A program made the position numbers and the translations under genes. DNA of 64,000 bases from contig JADLZK010008406.1 of NCBI GenBank assembly GCA_015847255.1, positions 16,650 through 80,649 of the forward strand, in the 5' to 3' direction. The number at the start of each line of letters is the position of its first letter. Position 1 is the stretch's first letter. The notes under the pieces were generated by a model, which saw nothing but the letters and a program-made list of their open reading frames with translations, was not told where the DNA came from and did no database searches. Of this stretch, positions 23,179-33,817 are shown one piece after another. Source of the DNA: Hyparrhenia diplandra. Taxonomy: Eukaryota > Streptophyta > Magnoliopsida > Poales > Poaceae.

Positions 23179-24200
23179 CTGTTTATTATTCACTATTTTC
23201 ATGAAAAGAACCAACAATCCTGAAAAAACTATGCAGAGACCCGGAAAGCAAATTTCCCCTACAATCTATGATTATATAGTTCCATTCATGTTGATGCAAA
23301 AGGAGAAGGGAGGGTATTGGCGAAGGCCGGTCAGAAAAAGAATCGTATAGGGCCTTTTGGTTAGCTGATGTGGTATGGCTCGTTGTATGTAAGCGCAGGT
23401 TGTTGCTGTTTAGTAGCTTGGAGTTTGGCCAGATATGGCCTGGTTCAACTCAAGATTGAGAAGAATATGTAACATCATCTATACTAAGTTCACTAATGTC
23501 AGAACTTATCATTCTATAGCAACTGAGGTCAGGACCTTTAGTTAGTTTTCCTAAATCTATTTGCTCATACTTACACATAGGCAATCATGTCCTATAAATG
23601 CTCTCTTGGTTTCATGCAAAATATGCTGATTAATAGAAGTCGACCCTTATCCAAAAAAACATTTCATCAATAGTAAATCTATGAACAAGAAGGCCTCAGT
23701 CAGAAATTTTCATTCACAAGGTCTAGACGACGGTATGAGTCCAGAATCCCAATCGATGGGCGTCTGAGGAACTCACTTTTTTTTTTTTTTGATAATACGT
23801 ATCTGCATTAGTACTGAATATGAGACGTACAAGGAGGATACGGAAGCTGTCTCCCCAAATAAGGACCCTAAAGAAAAAAGAAATTACAATGAGGTTGAGG
23901 AACTCTTTTTTTTTGTTAGCAAGTTTGAGGAACTGAACTAACTGGCCCCACCACCGCAAGCAACAAGCGCTGGGCTGGGCTGGGCCTAATCTGTTTAATG
24001 GCATGTGAGGGGAATCGGTAGAGAAGCAATCTGGGCCTTGAGGCCACCACTTCGGCACCCACTGAGTGTTGTGTTGGGCTCAAAAAAAAAAAAAAAACAA
24101 AAAAGACCATCAGCGACATGCGTGCCCGTGGCGGCGGGTTGGCCACCTCATCCGCCTCGTCGGCTTCGGAAAGGACATCGCCGCGGCCGGCGCCTCCTCC
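23179..24200. other. spacer between tandem AKR copies
   Basis: It holds the 3' region of copy 1 and the promoter side of copy 2. It contains LINE tails at 23775-23925 and an A-run near 24080-24096. No gene supported. Confidence 0.55.
23775..23895 (-). mobile_element. short LINE tail in a triplicated target word
   Basis: A T-run at 23778-23791 is followed by gataatacgtatctgcatta, in reverse-strand orientation. The word tgaggaact occurs directly before it (23765-23773), again after it (23896-23904) and once more after a second small T-rich insert (23926-23934). This arrangement suggests two successive target-primed insertions at the same site. Confidence 0.6.
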
Positions 24201-24219
24201 ACTCGCCTCCGCTAGCGTT

Positions 24220-27200
24220 CCATTTTTGAGAGCTCGCTAGCCGCGCTTCTCCTGTTCGCCGGTGAGCTACGGGTTGGGTTCGGCGGGAGGCCGTGAAAAC
24301 GGGTACTATTCTACTCCTCCCCTTCCCTAGTTCCCTATCTTCTCTTTGGTTTTTATTTCTGAAAAGATAGGCGTCAGTCGATTTAATCAAATGTTTGCTT
24401 TGTTCTGCAATTCGTCCCGAGATTTGTTTTCGGTACAATTAGAGAACTGCACAAGCATTTGTTTGCGAAATTGGTTTCTTTGGTGGCAAATATGGCACGC
24501 ATCCTCAACTGGTATTGGCTGCCATAGGTTCAACACTTGCATTTCGATGTATTTTTATGCCTGCTGCTAATATTGCCGGCATTGCCTAAATTTAACTACA
24601 GGAAATAAGTTTTTTATTTCAATATTTGATGTAAGATGTAGTGGCTAGGCTTCCTTGTGGAACGTTCTTCAGTATTCTAGTTTCTGTTGGCATACTGAAT
24701 TTGTGACGCGAAATTTACTTGATGTGGGATGTGCAAGCAGGACTTTCAGTATGCAACAAATGGCAATACCATCGTTCACTGTAACCTCCCCTCCATCCCA
24801 TGGTGGTACCTTATCGGCGCTCCATGCTCGTCATTCTCAAAGATTGAACAAGAGACACGTTCGCACCCAAGTCCGGGCAGTGGCACAAACCCAGCTGCAG
24901 TACCAGAAACTGGGAGATTCAGACCTCCTTATCAGTGAGGTCACTCTTGGGACGGTGTGTACGATTATGAAACTTGAAACCCCTCTTGCTGCAAATAATG
25001 TTTTCTTTCTTCTCAAGGTAAATCCTTTTCTTTCCAGATGACTTTTGGCGAGCAAAACACAGAGAAGGAAGCACATGATATTATCTCTTATTCTATCGAT
25101 CAAGGCATCAATATCATAGACACAGCGGAAATTGTCAGTACAGATTCCTTCCTTACTATTATTAACTATCGCTCTCTCTCTGTTTTCAAGTTAAGTGATG
25201 GGATATACTTTCCCATTTTCTGTTGGCCTTTAGTACCCAGTTCCAGTCAACAAGGAAACTCAAGGGAGAACTGATCTTTATATTGGCAGGTGGATGCAAT
25301 CAAAGCCACGAGACAAGGTAACCTAAATGGATGTTACAAATATTTTCTGCACGAGCAATGATTCTTACACAATATGCTTGCTTTCATCCTTCAAATTGAC
25401 TCAAGAATTTAGAAGCATAACTTATACTAGTACAAGTAATAACACTATGCTGGCGATAAACACCTATCAGTCCTTTTAATGCACAATCCCTAAGTTTCCC
25501 ACTATGTGATGTCACGTTTAATGTCTGACTGTAAGATGTGTCTTGCCTTTTTTTTTTTCTTTGCATTTTAGATAATTTTGGCCACCAAAGTTGCCGGTTA
25601 TTCAGAGCGGTCTTTATTTCTTCGGGACAACACAGAAGTGGTGCGTGTTGATGCTGCAAATATCAAAGAAAGTGTTGAAAAGAGCCTCAAACGCTTGAAT
25701 ACAGATTACATTGATTTGCTTCAGATACATTGGTCAGTGCTAGCTTGATTCACTAGTATGGCTGTATGCTTGCCAAAAACAATATTTAGGTTCACTTTTT
25801 GTCAGTCTTTTACCAGCATACATGGAAACATTCAATTAAACATCAGTATGATTTTTTTCGTACAGAATTATTCCAAATTGTTTTTAACGAAACTGGTGAA
25901 TGTATTGATCAGGGAAGTCAATATGTCCTGTATCATGTAAAACCAGGTCTGAGGACTCATGTCCGAAGGCTGAAGGTGCCTTTTCTATTTTATGCTTCAT
26001 ATAGGGTTCAGCAGGTTCTCAATAGCTGAGTAATAGAGAAAACATATGAACGAATATATTAACTGACCTCTTCTTGGACTTCCGTCGGTGTTCCTTGTAA
26101 AATATAGGTTAGAACATATGGGATGCCTAACCAAGTACATTTCACTATTTCAGTTCATTTTGTTTCACCGACTCAGTCAGTTTAAAGTACTAGTTGTTTC
26201 TTTATTTCTTTTCCTTTTGCACCAGGTTTTTTTAGTGCAGTTTTGTGAGTTCTTTAACTGCCGGTGTAGACTTGTTTGGATTAGAGCCTAAACTGCTAGA
26301 TCAATATATATATGTATATATATATATATCTATTTGCTATTGAAGTGAATCAAATAAACATTCCTTGGTTCCAAAGCTTTTATTTATGTCTCCAGGCCAG
26401 ATAGATATGTGGCACTATTTGGTGAATTTAGTTATAATCCAGCCAAATGGAGGCCAAGCACCCCTTTTGAGGAACAATTGAAGGCTTTCCAAGAGCTAAT
26501 TGATGAAGGAAAGGTGAGATGTCTATGATGGATATTCTTATACGAGCAAAGTAGTAACACAAACATTTTCATGGCATGGGAAAACATAAACATTACACAG
26601 TTACTACCATCGTCAGCAGGATCTAACAACGTAAGAAAGGAAAATCCAAAGTTGCAAGTTAAGGGAAATAATGGATGTAAGGAATCGGGCCCGGCTGTCA
26701 TAGGTTTTAGGTTTAGTATTTCAAGTTGTACACTTGTACTTAGATTCCATTCTCCCATTGCATCAGCACTTCAGCAGCCAGGCTCCACCAACCATGGGTG
26801 GCCCCTGCTCTCTGCTTGGCTGGAGCCCTTGTGCAGCCAAGCCCTCTCTCCCTCTCCTCTAATTAAATCTCTGACAGTTGCATATCTGATCTTGATGTGG
26901 ATGCAATTTACCAAGTGACAACATGTGCTGGTACAAGCTCTTTTTAAAATACGTTGCATAACATGCATTTGGCAACAGCCATGTAAGTATATTTTTACAG
27001 AAAAAAAAAAAGTAGCTTCTCAGCATGCAACTCTTGTGTAAGTAGAGCCACAGAGAGTAGTTAAAACTTTTGTCTCAGTGCTGATAGCTCATTCAGAAGA
27101 CATTCAACAAGAATATCGAGTTATTAATTAATCATTGTCTAATGTCCTCTCTGTTTTAGGTTCGCTATATCGGTGTTTCAAATGAGACCTCATATGGAGT

Positions 27201-28305
27201 AATGGAGTTTGTACATGCTGCAAAGGCTCAAGGCCTTCCGAAGATCGTGAGCATACAAAACAGTTATAGTTTACTGGTGAGATGCCGCTTTGAAGGTGAA
27301 AACATTGCTTCAGTCCATTCATTTCATCCATCAGAACTCTCTTAGTAATGCACTCATTTCTGAAATTGTACTGGAATTATTGAGAATTCCCTTTGATTTC
27401 TCATAGAAAGGCCAATTGCCGGTTAACAAACAAATATTAAATTGCCAATATACAATTTTCTAGCTAACATATTTCATGAGATTTTCTAGTTTCTTCATAC
27501 GAGGTGTTGCTGAAAAGGGAAAGGTTTATGCTAATGGGTGACTATTTAATAGAAACTGGAGTATAACTGCCAACAAAATTATGCTGCTGGCTGGGGTACT
27601 GACATTTTTATTCTTACCATGAGGTGTTGCTGAAAAGGGAAAATAAGGGTTTTGTGCTATTGGGTGGTGATTTGTTTGGTAACATATTTTTCTTTCTGCT
27701 TTTCGTATAATGTGATTGCATCCTAACTCTCTTGTCTATACCAATGGGGCTAACAGCTGGCTTTTAATCATATTTTGTTTCGTCACAGTTGATCTTGTTG
27801 AAGTTTGCCACCCAAATAACTGCAATGTCGGACTGCTTGCCTACTCCCCATTGGCTGGTGGGGTTCTCACTGGGAAGTATCTTGATGTTAACACTGACAT
27901 CTCAAAGAGTAGGCTAAATCTCTTCCCTGGATACATGGCACGCTACAACGCCTCTTTGGCTAAAGTATGATATATACTATAACAAATTTGTTTTTTGCCA
28001 TGACTGTATGGAGCTTGAGTGTTTTTATGCATTCTACTTTACTTTGGTTAACTTTTATGGCAGGAAGCAACATTAGAATACGTAAAGCTTGCCAAGAAGC
28101 ATGGGCTAACTCCAGTCCAGCTTGCCCTTGGCTTTGTCTTGCGATCGTCCATTCACTGCTAGCTCCATCATTGGAGCAACCACCATGGACCAAGTGAAGG
28201 AGAACATCGGAGCGTTTACAAGCACTCCACGGCCTCTACCACAAGAAGTTCTTGATGGCATTGAGGATCTTTTCAAGAGATACAAAGATCCAGCAATCCT
28301 CTAGC
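24220..28305 (+). CDS. aldo-keto reductase, Tas-like plastid type, copy 2; last exon frameshifted
   Basis: Tandem paralogue of the upstream gene with the same exon plan: 5'UTR exon ending at about 24302; coding exons 24751-24954, 25038-25133, 25234-25317, 25572-25732, 26396-26513, 27160-27295, 27789-27964, 28064 on. The first seven coding exons sum to 975 nt (325 codons) with no stop. The tetrad is present (Asp96, Tyr101, Lys134, His181). Family residues are better kept than in copy 1 (NSYSLLVRCRFEVDLVEV, LLAYSPLAGG). In the last exon one extra T at about 28138-28140 turns ...LALGFV(C)DRPFTASS into LALGFVLRSSIHC and a TAG at 28160-28162, giving 357 aa and losing about the last 50. The lost part, which would help bind NADPH (SSIIGATTMDQ), is still readable in the shifted frame to TAG at 28305. 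Young disablement or a sequence error. Confidence 0.9.
26306..26334. repeat. (AT)n microsatellite
   Basis: Alternating TA/AT dinucleotides (tatatatatgtatatatata) in an intron of AKR copy 2. Simple sequence repeat. Confidence 0.85.
26603..26873. mobile_element. insertion in AKR copy 2 intron, 6-bp direct repeats
   Basis: Flanked by acagtt at 26597-26602 and 26874-26879. In copy 1 the corresponding intron runs directly from gaaaactacatggttac to atatctgatcttgatgtgg, so the segment is absent. It is more GC-rich than the intron and includes gggcccggctgtcatagg. Class of element not identified; a small LTR-type fragment is possible. Confidence 0.55.
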
Positions 28306-28567
28306 TGTTCAGTGACCAGTCCTCTAGGTTTTCATTCACCATTTTTAGAAAACAGGACCAGCAATCCTCAGAGAATACAAAGACTCAACAAACATATTAA
28401 AACCTATGATCATACCGTTGTGTCCGTGCTGATACAGTTCTTCCATTGGCTCTCTAGATAGTACCAGCAGAATTATGTTTTTCCCTTTCACTGTGTAAGT
28501 AGAATGTAGGTTCTCATACTTCATACAGGTATAAAGTGAGTCCAAGCGAAGGCATTCTTTTATACTA

Positions 28568-28714
28568 CTACCTCCATTCCAAATTATAAGAGGCTTTTCT
28601 AGAGATACATTTCTTTTACTTTGTATTCAGGCATAGTGTATAACTTAGATGCATAGTAAAAAAGAAAATGCATCTAGAAAAGCCAGAAAGTCTTATAATT
28701 TGGATTGGAGGGAA
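28568..28714. mobile_element. Stowaway MITE (147 bp)
   Basis: Left ctacctccattccaaattat and reverse-complemented right attccctccaatccaaatta are inverted repeats. TA flanks at 28566-28567 and 28715-28716. It lies just downstream of AKR copy 2. Confidence 0.85.
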
Positions 28715-28851
28715 TATTTTAGTAATTGTATGATGTCTTCGATGTTGACAAGTCTTCGTTAATTGGTGTGTGATGTCTTGGTATGGTGATAATGTTAAAA
28801 AAATTGTTAAATTACAAAACACAATTTTACCATGATAAATCAATTATAGTG

Positions 28852-28990
28852 TTTTTTTTTAAAAAAAATCACGGCATAGGCACAGACACAACACACTAAC
28901 CCATGTGAACACATGTATACACTCTACCCTTATGCACCTCCGAAAAATTGATCTTGGTAGATTTTGCGATTCAGAGAACAACGCCATTAA
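28852..28990 (-). mobile_element. LINE 3' tail, family B copy 2
   Basis: After a T-run (28852-28860) comes acacaacacactaacccatg, then ctctacccttatgcacctcc. The same order of motifs appears in the tail at 11820-12000. 5' truncated, reverse strand. Confidence 0.6.
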
Positions 28991-29176
28991 ATTTTAAAAT
29001 AATCTGAAGACCACTCCATTTCTAGGAAGTCATACGTATAAGAAGGGCACTTTAATTTATTCTCTTATCAACTTATCATGTTTTGGAAATTAAAATTAAG
29101 AATTTCTTCAAATTCCATTGGAGGCCCACCATTTCGAACATGGCTGGCTGAGGCGCTGAGCAAACTTATACCTTAC

Positions 29177-29487
29177 TTTGCTGGACACTGAGCAGTGGAG
29201 CTGCACTGGTAGACGGTAGTTCGTGACTTTGCAGGCCTGCAACAAATCAAGTTGCCATGAAAAAGGTCTGCGCTGCTGCGACAGTGTATGTCTAAGTTTT
29301 ACTCTACTATTTTTCAAGTGTAAAGGCCTTGGGCTCCTTCGTGAAAAAAGGGAAAAATCCTGAGAAGAGAACAGATTGCTGACCATAGATAAATGACATG
29401 GAAGCCTTCAGTTTCATCTTGAAACGCTAAAACTTGCTGATCAGAGATCTCGCACAGGATGTACCCCAATCCAGGACTGGGGCATCT
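29177..29487 (-). pseudogene. two exon-like segments of an unidentified gene
   Basis: On the reverse strand, an AG acceptor precedes 29487 and a frame reads GLGYILCEISDQQVLAFQDE then TEGFHVIYL, ending at a GT donor near 29390. A second AG acceptor near 29239 opens a segment with a donor near 29177; spliced in phase it would read W then PAKSRTTVYQCSSTAQCPAK. I do not recognise the product. The neighbouring OSB gene already ends at 29839, so this is a separate relic or a mis-spliced extension. Confidence 0.35.
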
Positions 29488-29838
29488 GTGAGAGGAGAAA
29501 TTCAGAGCAATTCTTAGAATACACACAGGCCTTCTGTGAGTTAACAATATCACTTAACAAACTTTGAGGCATGTTAATTGATAGGGCCTCACTAAAATGT
29601 TGATGTTCCCTTACACCTTGCCATATGCATAAATAAATTACAAACTATACACAATAACCTAGCATCCCAATAATTAGCAGAGTCGAAGCATATCCACATC
29701 CTACTAAGCATACCATCTATACAGTTGAGTAAGATCACTGGTCAAAGAAAAAGCGCACCCCCAAACCATACCACCGTCACCCACCCAAATGGCATGGTGA
29801 ATTTCTTCATTCTTGGCGGACAACGTCATGTGCCCCAT

Positions 29839-32632
29839 TCATGCTTCCGCATAATGCTGTATTTCATCATCAAAGCCATCAAAGTCTTGGGCTTTCCAGT
29901 TTTGATTTTTCAACAGTCGACTGTTACCCCTGTGGCCATTCTCTGCTACTTCCAGGTCGTGTAACTCAAGCTGCTTTTGTACCCAGGGAGGGTCATCTGG
30001 ACGAAGCCATAGTTTTTCACGAGTGTCCTTGTGCTTGAAATCAGGGTAGTTGGCCCATGGTTTGGATTGTCGGTTGTCCCACCATTCATAAGGGTTGGCA
30101 AAGAAGACCTGCCACAAGCGAAGCCGGTCTATACATGCATTCTCTTTTAGCATTTGAGCTGAAATGCAAACAAAGGGAGCTGATTAGAGACTAATAGCTA
30201 CAATTGCAAAATTAGAGAAGAAAAATGGCAACACTTACGGGTGAGAGATGGCATTGATGGACTTGTTGAGTCTGCATCATTCTGAGGTTTCTTATTTTGA
30301 TCAAGGATATAATTCAGTTCTCTGACATAAATCTGTAAAATGATGGGTTCCCAATTAAAAATTTATGAAAGAGATAGTGCACTGAAAAAAAAAAAAATGA
30401 AAAAAACTGAGATCACAAAGAAAATGGAATAAGTAAACATCTTGCACATATTATGTTCATTAATATCCAATTTGCAAAAAAAATGTTGAGGTGTCAAGAC
30501 ATTGAATAAATGAATTTATATACGATCGCATATGATCAAAATATGAGCAAGAAATAGGACCTATATTATGTGAATTCTGACCAAAAACTGTGCAAGTAAT
30601 AGGAGTTTATATGAACACATGTCCACGTCTGATCAAAGGCTGAGTACTAGATATATATGATCACATGTCCACATCTCATCAAACTATCAAAGGATGCATC
30701 AGTAATAGATATATATTACAATTTACAAGGCACACAACAAGGTCTAATGACATGGATATACGGAACCACTAATTGTACAGTTAGTTTTTAACAGAAGCAT
30801 ATATTCAGAATGGTAAAAGAAAAATAATAAATAGTTACAGCTATCGGACCTTATAGAAAATATACCGTTCACCACTTGGACTGACTTTATGATAAGAGCT
30901 CAGAAGACCAGATACATAAACAAGGTCATTGTGCTTCAGATACTTTAGGCTAACATTTGCCAGCTCACCCTTGAAATGCAATGTCACTCTGTTCAAGTTT
31001 TTCATATCGTAAGCATAATGATGGATCTCAGTTTCATTTAGCCAAAACCACAATAAAGTTACCTGAACAAGAACATATAAATAAATCTATTGTTGATAAC
31101 CTTGATCAAGTTCTTCATACTGTAAGCATAGTGGTACAACCTAACTTTCATTCAGTCCAAATCATAATAACAGTTGAACAGGTGGTAGGAAAAAAAAAAA
31201 AAAAAAAGCTATTGTTAAATCAGGCATGCATTGTGGAGCTCCTGATTAGTTCTTGGGTATCATGAAAATGAGTTACTTATGCTACTCCCTCCATCCCAAA
31301 TTATAAGTCATTTCAACTTTCTTAAGATTCAAAGCATCTGAAGTTTGGCCAAACTGATATAACAAAATAATAATAATAACATTTATGATATCAAATAGGT
31401 ATCATTAGATTCTTCATTAATTATACTTTCATAGTATACCTATTTGATGCCATAAATCTTTTGCTTGATGGATACATTCTCTATTTGGATGGTAGATTGG
31501 CTTTTCTAATTTCATTGTACTAGTCATATTAGCAACCCAACAAACTAAAACATTTTTGTTCAGCAACATTCATAGCATTCCATTAAAGCCAATTTTTTAA
31601 ATAAACAATCCAAGTTGATTTTTGCACACTAGGAATGAGAAGATTTATCCTTACTCCTTAGTCAAACATAAGGCTTCCAAATTTGGATGTATGACTTTGT
31701 TTGGTGCGAAATGCCCCAAGCTATTCATGATGCACAAGATTACTTTATACCAAGATGGCAGACCTTCAGCTTATTGTTTGCTCCATGAAGCAGGGAAGAT
31801 GGTTTATTACCAGGATGGAGTAAATGGCATAACAGAAAGTTCCTACTGATTGGAACTGTGCTCAATCAGTCAATTGTCTTATGCTCGTATGCCCTTTGTT
31901 TCTCGTAGGGTTAAAACACCAAGTTTTACACAAGATAAAAATATGCAATTAACTTATTTGTTCTATTCACTAGGACAAAAGGTAGGGATTAATATTTTAA
32001 CTGAAGCATATTAACTCTACATAGCGATTAAACCATACTTGCGCCAGAGCAGATACGGGAACAACATATTGCAAAAAAAAATCCACATCATATATACTAC
32101 AGAAAAGAGAATGCATCCAATTTCTAGGGACGAGTGGAAAAAAAAAACTCTGCAGCAAGCGAGAGAGGAAATAACACGAGCATTGGTGGGGACCGGGAGC
32201 GAGGGACTCAACGTTAACTTGGACGAGCTCGAGGAGGGCACAGGGGACGAGGAGGCGACGGAGAGATTGGACGAGCTCGAGGAGGGCGCGGGGGACGAGG
32301 AGGCGACGGAGAGGTTGGACGACCTCGAGGAGGAAGGCGCCGGCGACGAGGAGGCGACGGAGAGGAAGGTGTAGGCCCTGGGGTATTCATCGGAGCTACC
32401 GGCGCACGGCCTCACCGGCGCGTCGAGGCGACCGATGAGGCTGCATGAGTTCCAGTTGAGCCCCTTCTTGCTGACGGAAGAGGGCGCCGCAGCATCGACA
32501 TGCGGTACGCCACGCTCTCCGGCTCCCCGAGCTAAATCCACCGCCCCCCCCGCCGTTGTGAAGCAGCCGACGGAACGCAGCCCCCGGCTGCGAACGCACG
32601 GCGGCGGCTCCGCCGACGAGGCGCCGCAGCAT
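29839..32632 (-). CDS. OSB-type organellar ssDNA-binding protein; exon 1 disrupted
   Basis: Organellar single-stranded-DNA-binding protein family (OB-fold plus C-terminal PDF motif), which acts in mitochondrial or plastid DNA maintenance. Exon 4 29839-30158 carries the PDF motif (WQVFFANPYEWWDNRQSKP, YPDFKHKDT, LWLRPDDPPWV). Exon 3 is 30239-30332. Exon 2 30850-31062 carries OB-fold sequence (RVTLHFKGELANVSLKYLKH, NDLVYVSGLL). All three join in phase 0 with GT-AG introns. Exon 1 begins at ATG 32632 (MLRRLVGGAAAVRSQPGAAF, a mitochondrial-type presequence). It passes through three frames: FSSGS, then ESVAYRMSMLRRP, then KKGLNWNSCSLIGRLDAPV with YTFLSV, implying small indels near 32530 and 32490. 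Exon 1 also holds three copies of a Ser-rich 16-17-residue repeat (LSVASSSPAPSSS). The exon 1 donor is not resolved. Confidence 0.8.
31064..31187 (-). repeat. diverged partial duplicate of OSB exon 2
   Basis: Read on the reverse strand, the segment has words parallel to exon 2 start (TTTGGaCTgAATGAAA; ATGCTTACagTATGAA; AACTTGA) in the same order, but with an ATG/TAG-laden frame. It lies directly upstream of exon 2 in the intron and is followed by an A-rich run at 31191-31207. It looks like a local tandem duplication of the exon 5' half that has decayed. Confidence 0.65.
31283..31480. mobile_element. Stowaway-type MITE, one end recognisable
   Basis: Left end ctccctccatcccaaattat is the typical Stowaway terminus. 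The matching right terminus is not clear before the duplicated block starts at about 31620. It lies in the OSB first intron. Confidence 0.5.
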
Positions 32633-32640
32633 CCTACTGG
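31624..32640. repeat. segmental duplication unit 1
   Basis: This block (intron segment plus OSB exon 1) recurs at 33818-35160. Shared words in order include gaatgagaagattta, aagctattcatgatgca, gggattaatattttaa, cgggaacaacatattgca, actcaacgtt, gatgaggct and gttgtgaag. Confidence 0.85.
32219..32370. repeat. 48-bp-class minisatellite in OSB exon 1
   Basis: Three tandem units of about 48-51 bp contain gacgaggaggcgacggagag (plus strand, from about 32247, 32295 and 32346). Translated on the reverse strand they give repeated LSVASSSPAPSSS. The related block at 34640-34700 has only one unit, so expansion is copy-specific. Confidence 0.85.
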
Positions 32641-33123
32641 TTTGGTTTGGTGCCTGACACAACGAGATGGGCTTTTCCTGCAAGCGAATAGAGCCCGGGT
32701 CTGGCTGTCGCGTGGGGCAGCGGCGGCTTGGTGGTGGGCGGAAGGGGCACGCCTTCTGTCGCGGATGGCGGCGGGATTGTGGGCGGACGGGGGCGCAGCG
32801 GCGGGCGGCGGCGGCGGAGGTGGTGGACAGCAGGCCAGTAAGCACGGCTCCCCGACAGCGGGACAGGAACCGCGGAAACACGACGGCCGACAGGAGGGGC
32901 CGAGGTGGGACCCATGCATAGAAGCGGATCTTTGTGTCTCTTATCTTGGAAATTCACAAGACCTCTCAAAAACATACTAGGAAAGAAAATGTGATAGAAG
33001 ATTTGATGGAGCTCCTACATACTATATTTTATCTATTAGACATAGGATATCTAGTGAAGTTAGTCTAAAAGGGCAATCAAATCATAAACCTCAAAACTAT
33101 AGAAATTTTGGAGATCTAACTAA

Positions 33124-33430
33124 GGGCACCTCCAGTGTAGCAGCGAACCGAATGGTTCGGAACGAGCGATGCAAAAGTTTGGTTTGGTAGCCATAGTGTA
33201 GATGTCATTTTCATGGGACCCATCTGATATAAAAAAAAAATATTCTAGTCTGGAGGCCACGCGGAAGACTGTAAATGCTGTTGATTCCATTTTCTCTTGC
33301 ATGTGTGTACGAGAATCATTTGTTTAAAGGTTCGCTCTTTCTTCTGACAACGACGGTTCGATGCCTCCAGTGTCCATGGTTCGATCCGAGGCCTCCATGG
33401 TTCGCTTTCAACACCACACTGGAGCTGCTC
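33124..33430. mobile_element. PIF/Harbinger-like MITE (307 bp)
   Basis: Termini gggcacctccagtgtagcag and reverse-complemented gagcagctccagtgtggtgt, with TAA on both sides (33121-33123, 33431-33433). The interior repeats gttcg-rich words (ggttcgat, ggttcgct). It lies between the two duplicated OSB exon 1 units. Confidence 0.75.
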
Positions 33431-33433
33431 TAA

Positions 33434-33817
33434 GAGCTATAATTTTTTTATACAAAGTATCCTGAGTTAAATACACCACAGGAAAGTGTATTTCTACCCT
33501 CCTAAAGTTGTTAAATGGTACACATTGGCCTCTAAACTTAAAAAAATACATTTCACCGTCAAGTAGTACATCAAGACACTTAATAGTAACTTTTGATTTT
33601 TTTTTTTTTTAAAAAAATAGAAATCAAACTTAAGAAACAAGGAAGGGGTACCTAGAGAGCTTTAAAAATCTTTAAGATTTTTTAGGTTGATAGAGTGAAT
33701 AACAAAGATGATAATGGCATAGAACGTGCTAAAAAAAAATAAATTTGAATTGCTGCATTTCAAAAATGGTCAAATTTATATATTATTATATGAATTTTTT
33801 TGGGTATTCAAATTGCT
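33434..33817. other. AT-rich spacer
   Basis: T-rich and A-rich tracts (33594-33617) with no coding support. It precedes the second duplicated OSB unit. Confidence 0.5.
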
